NCBI GenBank assembly: GCA_028288545.1
Contig: JAQBNQ010000172.1
Coordinates: 1 to 5,823 of the forward strand
DNA: 5,823 bases
Reading direction: 5' to 3'
Origin: Bacteroidota bacterium
GTDB taxonomy: Bacteria > Bacteroidota > Bacteroidia > Chitinophagales > LD1
Part shown: piece by piece, positions 1 through 5,693 of the stretch
How the letters are laid out: the number at the start of each line of letters is the position of its first letter
How positions within the stretch are numbered: position 1 is the stretch's first letter
Translations under genes and position numbers: made by a program
The notes under the pieces: model-generated
The model's input: the letters and a program-made list of their open reading frames with translations, nothing else
What the model was told of the DNA's origin: nothing
Databases searched by the model: none

Positions 1-1648
1 GAACTCGGCCGATAAGGACGTACAGCGTTTGCGCGAGAAGGCTGAAAAAATGAAGTTGCCGAAAAAAGCGAAGGACCAGGTTGACAAGGAGTTGGATAAA
101 CTCAATCGCATGAATCCAGCAGCTGCAGAATACTCTGTTACCTTAAACTATGTCGACTTAATACTTGAACATCCTTGGGGTATTTATACCCAGGATAATT
201 TCAATATTAAAAACGCAAAAAAAGTATTAGACCACGATCATTACGGTATTGATAAAGTGAAGGACCGTATTCTCGAATACCTGGCCGTTTTAAAATTAAA
301 GGGCGATATGAAAAGCCCTATACTTTGTTTGGTAGGCCCTCCCGGCGTTGGCAAAACCTCTCTTGGTCAATCAGTGGCCCGTGCGCTTGGAAGAAAGTAC
401 GTACGTATATCTCTGGGCGGTTTACACGACGAAGCTGAAATACGCGGACATAGGAAAACATACGTAGGCGCAATGCCCGGTAGAATTATTCAGTCCTTAA
501 AAAAGGCGGGTTCATCAAACCCGGTTTTTATATTGGATGAAATAGATAAAGTAGGCAGCGATTATAAAGGCGACCCATCCAGTGCATTGTTGGAAGTACT
601 GGACCCCGAACAGAATGCGGCTTTTTATGATAACTACCTTGAACTGGAATATGATTTAAGCCGGATACTTTTTGTAGCTACCGCTAACTCACTTCAAACC
701 ATTCAGCCCGCTTTGCGCGATAGAATGGAGATCATTGCGCTGGAAGGATATTCGGTAGAGGAAAAAATGGAGATCGCTAAAAAGCATTTGCTGCCTAAAC
801 AATTGGCCAACCACGGCTTAAAACCTAAACAGGTAGTACTTAATGATAAGGTTCTTGAGCGCTTAGTAGAAGAGTACACCAAAGAGAGCGGAGTGCGGGA
901 ATTGGACAGGCAACTTGCTTCAGTGATGAGAAACGTGGCAAAAAGAGTTGCCCTGGGTGAAAAATACAATACCTCTATTAAAGACGAGGAGCTAAGTAAA
1001 ATACTTGGCCCCGAAAGATTTGATAAGAGTATTTACACCGAGGAAAACATACCCGGTGTTGCAGTTGGTTTAGCATGGACCCAGGTTGGTGGTGACATAC
1101 TTTTTATTGAATGTACCTTAAGTAAAGGAACAGGCTTGCTAACAATAACAGGTAACCTTGGTGATGTAATGAAAGAATCTGCCAGCACTGCCGTTACTTA
1201 TTTAAAAGCGAACGCCGATAAGCTTTTCATTAACCCCGATATTTTTAGCAGGGTAAATTTACACATACACTTCCCTGAAGGTGCCGTGCCTAAAGATGGC
1301 CCTAGTGCCGGTATAACTATTCTCACTTCGCTGGCTTCATTATTCACTCAACGGAGGGTTAAACCTTTCCTGGCTATGACAGGCGAGATAACGCTACGCG
1401 GAAAAGTAATGCCTGTAGGCGGAATTAAAGAAAAGATACTGGCAGCAAAACGTGCAGGTATAAAGGAAATAATCATGTGCGAACGCAACCGCAAGGACGT
1501 GGAGCAGATTAACCAGGACTATATCAAAAACATGAAGTTCAACTACGTTAAAACCATGGACGAGGTGGTGGAACTTGCCCTGATGAAAAATAAGGTGAAA
1601 AATGGCATCGACATGGCCGCCTTGTTAGTAAAAGAAGAGAAAAAGTAA
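1..1648 (+). CDS. lon: ATP-dependent protease Lon (endopeptidase La), 5'-truncated by window edge
   Basis: Cytoplasmic AAA+ serine protease that unfolds and degrades misfolded and short-lived regulatory proteins as a ring. The frame is open to the left edge (first full codon at base 2), so the start lies outside and roughly 240-270 residues of the N-terminal substrate-binding domain are missing, judged by alignment with E. coli Lon. Visible in order: the end of the helical linker (LREKAEKMKLP, then NYVDLILEHPW), Walker A GPPGVGKT (335-358), Walker B VFILDEID (524-547), sensor-1 VATAN, the arginine-finger region ALRDRMEI, sensor-2 SGVRELDR, and the protease domain. The catalytic serine is in PKDGPSAG (codon 1304-1306) and the catalytic lysine is the second K of GGIKEK (codon 1433-1435). 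Their 43-residue spacing matches E. coli S679/K722, so the enzyme looks active. The tail ends KEEKK. The TTG at 29 is internal and not a start. The stop codon lies inside the left 15-bp direct repeat. Confidence 0.97.
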   Translation, partial: NSADKDVQRLREKAEKMKLPKKAKDQVDKELDKLNRMNPAAAEYSVTLNYVDLILEHPWGIYTQDNFNIKNAKKVLDHDHYGIDKVKDRILEYLAVLKLKGDMKSPILCLVGPPGVGKTSLGQSVARALGRKYVRISLGGLHDEAEIRGHRKTYVGAMPGRIIQSLKKAGSSNPVFILDEIDKVGSDYKGDPSSALLEVLDPEQNAAFYDNYLELEYDLSRILFVATANSLQTIQPALRDRMEIIALEGYSVEEKMEIAKKHLLPKQLANHGLKPKQVVLNDKVLERLVEEYTKESGVRELDRQLASVMRNVAKRVALGEKYNTSIKDEELSKILGPERFDKSIYTEENIPGVAVGLAWTQVGGDILFIECTLSKGTGLLTITGNLGDVMKESASTAVTYLKANADKLFINPDIFSRVNLHIHFPEGAVPKDGPSAGITILTSLASLFTQRRVKPFLAMTGEITLRGKVMPVGGIKEKILAAKRAGIKEIIMCERNRKDVEQINQDYIKNMKFNYVKTMDEVVELALMKNKVKNGIDMAALLVKEEKK

Positions 1649-1654
1649 GGTTGT
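1640..1654 (+). repeat. 15-bp direct repeat, left copy (overlaps lon stop)
   Basis: The sequence aaaaagtaaggttgt covers the last codons and stop of lon and six bases beyond. An identical copy in the same orientation lies at 2564-2578, and identity stops at the flanking base on both sides. The pair brackets the repeat/DUF559 block exactly. It may be a target-site duplication or a recombination scar; chance is less likely but possible because five of the 15 bases are an A run. Confidence 0.6.
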
Positions 1655-1658
1655 AGTG

Positions 1659-1723
1659 AACGTCCCCCTTTTGAAGGAGGCAGAATACATTTTTCGCAGA
1701 AAAATTTATTCGGGGGATGAGAG
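1659..1723 (+). repeat. Dispersed-type repeat copy A (+ orientation)
   Basis: The unit begins aacgtccccc and ends cgggggatgagag. Its last 39 bases (1685-1723) are identical to copy C at 1942-1980, and the rest differs only by a T-run length, one A/G change and one extra A. Two hairpins can form: ccccctt/aaggagg (1664-1670 with 1674-1680, one mismatch) and atttttc/gaaaaat (1689-1695 with 1699-1705, loop gca). It starts 11 bases after the lon stop, so its transcript could fold behind lon, but there is no clean U-tract and I do not call it a terminator. Confidence 0.85.
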
Positions 1724-1799
1724 CATTGCAGCAGTTACAGGTAAATCTAACTTTGGGGATTAGTCCAACATGATTGGGTTGATCTCCAGATTAACGTTT
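1724..1799. other. Spacer between repeat copies A and B
   Basis: This 76-base spacer has no open frame of note. The only structure I see is a near-palindrome at 1778-1795 (gttgatct, cc, agattaac) with one G/T wobble. Its role is unknown. Confidence 0.4.
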
Positions 1800-1866
1800 C
1801 TCTCATCTCCCGATTTATTTTTCAAAAATTGAAAAACAAATCTGCCCTCTTCAAAGAGGGACTTTA
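1800..1866 (-). repeat. Dispersed-type repeat copy B (inverted, diverged)
   Basis: Read on the minus strand this is the same unit as copies A and C: it starts ttaaagtccctcttt, passes gaagagggcag and ends aaatcgggagatgagag. It is more diverged, especially in the middle. Both hairpins are kept despite the divergence: ccctctt/aagaggg (1845-1851 with 1854-1860) and tttttcaa/ttgaaaaa (1818-1825 with 1829-1836, loop aaa). Being inverted relative to its neighbours, it could also pair with A or C in a large stem. Confidence 0.8.
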
Positions 1867-1913
1867 ATACAAAACAGCCGACCTGACATTAACATATCCT
1901 TAAATGGGCTGCA
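1867..1913. other. Spacer between repeat copies B and C
   Basis: A 47-base spacer with no similarity to the A-B spacer, no convincing open frame and no hairpin that I can support. Unequal, unrelated spacers of 76 and 47 bases argue against a CRISPR-like array. Confidence 0.4.
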
Positions 1914-1980
1914 TTAACGTCCCCCTTTTTGAAGGGGGCAGATACATTTTTCGCAGAAAAATTTATTCGGGGGATGAGAG
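1914..1980 (+). repeat. Dispersed-type repeat copy C (+ orientation)
   Basis: Begins ttaacgtccccc and ends cgggggatgagag, nearly identical to copy A and sharing an exact 39-base 3' part. The first hairpin is perfect here: ccccctt (1921-1927) with aaggggg (1932-1938). The second is atttttc/gaaaaat at 1946-1962. The copy ends 71 bases before the DUF559 start codon, so it is the repeat closest to the nuclease gene and would lie in or near its promoter or leader region. Confidence 0.85.
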
Positions 1981-2051
1981 AATTTTTCCTTGGGAACCTC
2001 CCGAAAAAACAAGCCCTAACCATCTTTTTATTTTTTGTATATATTAGCTAA

Positions 2052-2460
2052 ATGTGCGCCAACAGCAATAATAGCTACAATAAAAAGCTAAAACCACTTA
2101 CCCGTGCTTTACGTAAAAATAGTACCCGGTCGGAAGTAAGAATATGGTGCGAATTACTTAGGAATAGGCAAATGTTGGGATTTGCATTTCTTCGTCAGCG
2201 CTCTATTGACAACTACATCGGCGATTTTTTTTGCAAAGAATTGAAATTGGTTATTGAACTTAATGGAATTACCCATCACTATGAAGAAACTTATCAAAAG
2301 GATTTAAAGAAAGAGAGGAAATTGGATTCACTCGGTTATACTGTACTGCGATTTGCGGACGAGGATGTTGATGAAAAATATTGACGGTGTGCGTTTGGCA
2401 CTTGAAGAATGGATAAGGTTGAACTATTCGGATAAATTGCCTGAATTCCTGAGTGGATAG
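2052..2460 (+). pseudogene. DUF559-family endonuclease-like protein, frameshifted near its 3' end
   Basis: Small protein of the DUF559 family (restriction-endonuclease-like fold, related to Vsr mismatch endonucleases); these are presumed DNA nucleases with no well-defined role. Family features in the uninterrupted part: SEVRIWCELL (E28), FLRQRSIDNYI, DFF (D58), LVIELNG (E69, then N71), HH (74-75) and the LGYTVLRF strand near residue 100. The ATG is the first possible start because an in-frame TAA directly precedes it. After EDV (residue 106) the frame runs into TGA at 2382-2384, giving 110 residues. The frame starting at 2371 continues the family pattern as MKNIDGVRLALEEWIRLNYS and ends at TAG 2458-2460. 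Removing one base, most simply one T of gtt at 2367-2369, restores a ~135-residue protein. The core nuclease region is intact, so the short form might keep activity; a sequencing error is also possible. No Shine-Dalgarno is evident. Confidence 0.8.
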
Positions 2461-2563
2461 ATGTGAGCCCCAGCCAAAGTGTAGCCCATCATCCCGCATA
2501 AAGCTGCGGGACTGCCCACTTCCAACAACCTTTACTGCGAACTTTTAACCCTCGTAACGGATA
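2461..2563. other. Region between DUF559 gene and right direct repeat, with hairpin at 2492-2511
   Basis: The main feature is a perfect 7-bp stem, tcccgca/tgcggga (2492-2498 with 2505-2511), loop taaagc. It is GC-rich but has no T-run on either side, so it is a poor match to an intrinsic terminator; it may be another short palindromic repeat. A frame at 2485-2586 is open but has no start codon or recognisable protein. Confidence 0.5.
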
Positions 2564-2578
2564 AAAAAGTAAGGTTGT
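2564..2578 (+). repeat. 15-bp direct repeat, right copy
   Basis: Exact copy of 1640-1654 in the same orientation. It marks the right edge of the repeat/DUF559 block, about 51 bases before the porQ start. Confidence 0.6.
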
Positions 2579-2629
2579 CAAAATAATATCCGTTTCATTC
2601 CGTTAATTAGCGTCAAAATTAAATAGCGG

Positions 2630-3691
2630 TTGAAACGGATTTTATTTTTCCTCTCGGTTTTATATACTCAATTTGCAACAGCGCAAATCGGCGGTTCAGT
2701 TAGTTACGACTTCCTGGCATTGCCTCCTTCAGCCCGCATCGCAGCCTTGGGTGGCACCAATCTTACTATTGTCGATCACGACCCCAGCGTTCAGCTTTCA
2801 AACCCAGCAGCCCTCAATCCTGCTATGAACAAAATGGCCATGTTTGGTACAGGCATTTATCCGGGCGGTATTGATTTTGGCAATGCAAGCTACGTTCGCA
2901 ATTTTAAAATACCAGGCACCTTTGGTTTTGGATTACAATATATCGCCTACGGAAATTTCAAAGAAACAGATGACGTGGCGAATGTTATAGGAAGTTTCAC
3001 AGCCGGCGAAATGAATGCTTATGCAGGTTATGGATACCAGTTTGGTAAAATATTTTCAGTAGGTGCAAATGCCAAGTTTGTTTATTCGCAATTAGCGCAT
3101 TGGAGTTCGGTTGGTATGGCCGGCGACCTGGCAGTAATGGTCAACGATACAGCACATCATGTTACAGCAACCATCGTTGCAAAAAACTTAGGCGGACAAT
3201 TTAAACCCTATACCAAAGGTGTAAACGAACCAATTCCCTTCGACCTCCAGGCCGGTCTTTCGTTCGGGTTTAAGCAGGTACCTTTCAGGTTCCACTTTAC
3301 ATTCCACCACTTAACCACCTGGGATATCCGTTACGACAATCCCGCCGATCAGCAAACAAATCTTTTCCTCGATTCGTCTCAAACAAAACCCAAGCAATAC
3401 ATCGCCGATAAGTTGATGCGTCACATTATCATCGGCATCGAGATCAATATCAAAAAGATCGTAAGAATTGACATCGCCTATAACCACCTTCGCCAACAGG
3501 AATTGTCTTTAACTACGCGCAGAAGCATTCCGGGCATATCTTTCGGCCTTGGTTTGCACATCAAGCAAATCGACTTTACTTATGCCCTGGAACCCTTGCC
3601 ACAAGGCCAGGTACTTAATTACTTAACGCTTTCTATTAATACAGGTGGTTTCATAAAAAAGAAAACCGTTCCTAAAGAAACAAGGATGTAA
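2630..3691 (+). CDS. porQ: Type IX secretion system protein PorQ
   Basis: PorQ is an outer-membrane component of the T9SS attachment complex. In Porphyromonas gingivalis it works with PorZ, PorU and PorV, which process cargo C-terminal signals and anchor cargo to the cell surface. The 353-residue length fits the family. The start is TTG: an in-frame TAG lies at 2624-2626, and only this start gives a proper signal peptide (MKRILFFLSVLYTQFATA, likely cleaved before QIGG). The mature N-terminus has the characteristic SYDFLALPPSARIAALGG and then LSNPAALNP, seen in PorQ and related PorV-like barrels. Alternating hydrophobic and aromatic strands (FGFGLQYIAYGNF, NAYAGYGYQFG, FRFHFTFHHL, ISFGLGLHIKQIDFTYAL) fit an outer-membrane beta-barrel. 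The C-terminus is basic (GGFIKKKTVPKETRM). I see no convincing Bacteroidota -7 promoter in the short upstream spacer. The lipoprotein gene follows after 20 bases, suggesting an operon. Confidence 0.88.
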   Translation: MKRILFFLSVLYTQFATAQIGGSVSYDFLALPPSARIAALGGTNLTIVDHDPSVQLSNPAALNPAMNKMAMFGTGIYPGGIDFGNASYVRNFKIPGTFGFGLQYIAYGNFKETDDVANVIGSFTAGEMNAYAGYGYQFGKIFSVGANAKFVYSQLAHWSSVGMAGDLAVMVNDTAHHVTATIVAKNLGGQFKPYTKGVNEPIPFDLQAGLSFGFKQVPFRFHFTFHHLTTWDIRYDNPADQQTNLFLDSSQTKPKQYIADKLMRHIIIGIEINIKKIVRIDIAYNHLRQQELSLTTRRSIPGISFGLGLHIKQIDFTYALEPLPQGQVLNYLTLSINTGGFIKKKTVPKETRM

Positions 3692-3711
3692 AACCATTTC
3701 AATTCCTATCA

Positions 3712-4230
3712 ATGAAAAAGTTTTACCTCTTATTCATCATTCCTGTCCTGCTCATATATTTTGCTTCCTGTAAAAAGACCACAGTTGCCGTGGTTGATTT
3801 TTCAAAGTACACGGTTACGGATAACGAATGCCGTGTAAGTTCCATCGACACAACGGATTGGAACAACGAGGTAATCTGGTCACTTCAGGATAGTAATCTG
3901 GTTGCTTTTACTGATACATTCAGTTTCTTCGACACCCTTACCGGCAAGGTCAGTTTTTCTCCGGCCTGTCCCAACCCATCCAATGGCTTATTTATTTGCA
4001 ACATTACACCGGAGCAACAGTGCAAATTAAAAGTGGTATGTGTCAACTCTAAATTTGATCTGATCTACTTCAACACTTATCTGCTTTACGCGGAACCTAT
4101 TACCCTGGGCTTTGATTTTAGAGAAGCTACCGCTTTCCACAAAAACAATAACTATCGCATGTATTATGCGTTCTATACTTCCCGCGACTCTATGTATTAT
4201 CGCGGCCACGGCGATTTCAGGATTCAATAA
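3712..4230 (+). CDS. Small lipoprotein with internal PNPSNG (T9SS sorting-domain-like) motif
   Basis: I do not recognise a named family. The N-terminus MKKFYLLFIIPVLLIYFASC is a lipoprotein signal with the lipid-accepting cysteine at residue 20. Its lipobox FASC has F at -3, tolerated in Bacteroidota. The next residues, KKTT, lack the acidic run typical of surface-export signals, so a periplasm-facing anchor is more likely than a surface one, though this is weak evidence. Mature length is ~153 residues with further cysteines at 40, 86, 96, 104 and 110. Residues 80-120 (VSFSPACPNPSNGLFICNI, then a CKLKVVCVN strand) resemble the start of a type A T9SS C-terminal domain, usually YPNPxxGxF, but sit mid-protein with ~55 residues after them, ending in an aromatic strand (YRMYYAFYTSRDSMYYRG). 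It begins 20 bases after porQ and probably shares its transcript; a role in envelope or secretion function is inference from position only. Confidence 0.72.
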   Translation: MKKFYLLFIIPVLLIYFASCKKTTVAVVDFSKYTVTDNECRVSSIDTTDWNNEVIWSLQDSNLVAFTDTFSFFDTLTGKVSFSPACPNPSNGLFICNITPEQQCKLKVVCVNSKFDLIYFNTYLLYAEPITLGFDFREATAFHKNNNYRMYYAFYTSRDSMYYRGHGDFRIQ

Positions 4231-4247
4231 GTCCAATAGTGCAGGTA

Positions 4248-5693
4248 TTAATTTCTGGCCAATTTACTTTCCAGCCACACTTTTAAGTTAAGCTCTTTAT
4301 CCAACAGCTTCATTTCTCCGGCATCTAATGCTTTCTGAATCTTTAACCAATGCTCTCTGCGTCGTGGTTCCGGAGCCCGGGCAATTGCGTAAGTAAAACT
4401 CAAAAACAATTCTACTTCCGGCGATGAGATTTTCTTTCGTTTCATCCAGGCCCTTGCAGACTTAACGAGGTATGGAACCAATTGATAATTGCCCATATCC
4501 AGTTGCGCCAATATCTGCACAGGGCGTAAAAATGTTTGTATATCCAGTCTCTGCTCTGTGTTTAATTGTAAAAGTTCTTCCAGGCTGTTAACTGCAGATT
4601 CGCTTTGTTTTAAATGTAGCAAGGCCAGGGTATGATAAAACAGAACAATTATCCTTTCGTAAACCGGCCGCTGTTCAATATAGGCATTAGCCTTGGCAAC
4701 CTCCGAAACTACATCTTTAAAGCGTTGAAGATTAAAGAGTATTTCTGTGCGCAATACAAAAACGTGTGCTTTTAAAGCGGTAAGAGTAGCCTTGCTTAAC
4801 GGCATTGTTGGATCACTCAATAAATTCTCCATTTTCTCTAACACCTTCAATGCATTCAGGCCATTGCCGGCACCCAACTCGGTATTGGCAAGATAACTGT
4901 AACTTAGTATCCATACCAGCGGGTTCACCTTTTTTACAGTAGGGTGCTTATCGTAATGCGCCCATTGCAATCGGCCTATTTCCAGCGCCTTAGTGTAATC
5001 AAACTCCCCTCCAATAAGGCACTTTATCATTGTTTCAAACCACGCAATTTGTGCCCTAAGGCTAAGCAGCTTATCCGGCTTCATTTTTAGCAATGGGTGT
5101 TGCAGAATTTTTTTGAAATCAGATTTATCTCCGCGTTTTCTCTCCAGTGCTACGACTCTTCCCCTCAGCGTGTTCAACTCAGTCAACTCGGCTAATATCT
5201 CCGCAACTTTTTTCTGCTCATTTGATTCAGTCAATTCTTCAAACTGCTCCATGTTATACAAGCAGACCCATTTGATGGATAACAGATCGGCTATCAGTTC
5301 AAATCTTTCAAACTCCCAGGCCTTCACCAGTGTTTTTTCAGCAATGTCAAGCGCGTGTGCATGTAATCTTCTTGACATCAAAACCCAGGCATCTTCCCGG
5401 CCAATATGAATAATTTGCTCCGCCTTGGTATCAGAAGATATCTCTTCAAAATTTCGAAGGCATTGCAATAAAATTTGTTGTAGATACTGTTTATCGTCAG
5501 TTAACTGTTTGGGCTTAATACCAAGTTGTTTGCAAAGCTTTTCGGCGTCGTAGCGTTCTTCACTTTCCAGGGCTTCGTATAACTGCAAATATCTTTTCTC
5601 GCCCGGTTGTACCCCACTGAACAATTTAAAGTACCTGCGCTCATTGGCGTTCATACTTTTAATCAGTTCCAAAAGATATTCCTGTTTTTTCAT
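4248..5693 (-). CDS. Helical TPR-like repeat protein of unknown function
   Basis: A cytoplasmic, almost wholly helical protein of 481 residues; I see no signal peptide or membrane segment. The chosen start is ATG at 5693, giving MKKQEYLLELIKSMNANERRYFKLF, which matches the usual N-terminus of an uncharacterised Bacteroidota family (a K-S-L/M-x-x-x-E-x-R-Y-F-K-L-F pattern, then a YLQLYEAL helix and a YDAEKLCKQL segment). The frame stays open upstream to an ATG at 5813, but those 40 residues are rich in H, R and L and lack the family character, so I treat them as non-coding leader. The middle and C-terminal parts show paired amphipathic helices of TPR type (FDYTKALEIGRLQWAHY, NALKVLEKMENLL, FYHTLALLHLKQSESAVNSLEELLQL), suggesting a protein-interaction scaffold. 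It converges on the lipoprotein gene with a 17-base gap and no visible terminator. No enzymatic motif is seen. Confidence 0.75.
   Translation of the reverse strand: MKKQEYLLELIKSMNANERRYFKLFSGVQPGEKRYLQLYEALESEERYDAEKLCKQLGIKPKQLTDDKQYLQQILLQCLRNFEEISSDTKAEQIIHIGREDAWVLMSRRLHAHALDIAEKTLVKAWEFERFELIADLLSIKWVCLYNMEQFEELTESNEQKKVAEILAELTELNTLRGRVVALERKRGDKSDFKKILQHPLLKMKPDKLLSLRAQIAWFETMIKCLIGGEFDYTKALEIGRLQWAHYDKHPTVKKVNPLVWILSYSYLANTELGAGNGLNALKVLEKMENLLSDPTMPLSKATLTALKAHVFVLRTEILFNLQRFKDVVSEVAKANAYIEQRPVYERIIVLFYHTLALLHLKQSESAVNSLEELLQLNTEQRLDIQTFLRPVQILAQLDMGNYQLVPYLVKSARAWMKRKKISSPEVELFLSFTYAIARAPEPRRREHWLKIQKALDAGEMKLLDKELNLKVWLESKLARN

Larger units (their letters stand above)
1655..2563. 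mobile_element. Putative inserted cassette: three alternating repeats plus DUF559 nuclease gene
   Basis: This ~0.9-kb block lies between lon and porQ and is bounded by identical 15-bp direct repeats. It contains three ~65-bp repeat copies in alternating orientation, a frameshifted DUF559 endonuclease-like gene and a 20-bp hairpin. Removing the block with one direct-repeat copy would leave lon followed by a short ordinary spacer of about 60 bases before porQ, which is what an empty site should look like. I see no terminal inverted repeats at the block edges and no transposase, integrase or tRNA, so it is not a standard insertion sequence. The call is inference from arrangement; the alternative is independent accumulation of a repeat cluster and a stray nuclease gene in a permissive intergenic region. 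Confidence 0.38.

Noticed and set aside
703..969. Minus-strand open frame inside lon
   Set aside because: Serine- and leucine-rich antisense shadow of the conserved AAA+ domain.
1664..1705. Intrinsic terminator for lon formed by repeat copy A
   Set aside because: The first stem has a mismatch and no following T-run, and the second is AT-only and weak. The same structure recurs in copies not placed behind a gene end.
1659..1980. Possible CRISPR array because of three repeats with spacers
   Set aside because: The copies alternate in orientation, the repeat is ~65 bp, the spacers are unequal (76 and 47 bases) and no cas gene is present.
2029..2051. Bacteroidota-type -7 element before the DUF559 gene
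   Set aside because: The stretch ta-tttttt-g has the wrong spacing for TAnnTTTG and there is no -33 TTTG at the right distance, so it is indistinguishable from AT-rich background.
2269..2499. Minus-strand open frame opposite the DUF559 3' end
   Set aside because: It is antisense to a recognisable family and has no start context or familiar domain.
2485..2586. Gene remnant in the open frame ending LVTDKKVRLSK
   Set aside because: Only 33 codons from stop to stop, no start codon, no recognisable homology, and it runs through the hairpin and the direct repeat.
3311..3496. Minus-strand open frame inside porQ
   Set aside because: Short antisense shadow with no domain and no spacing that suggests translation.
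4027..4236. Minus-strand open frame opposite the lipoprotein gene
   Set aside because: It mirrors the coding strand of a gene with a clear lipoprotein signal and has no support of its own.
5113..5409. Plus-strand open frame inside the helical-repeat gene
   Set aside because: Serine-rich shadow of the opposite coding strand with no domain or start context.
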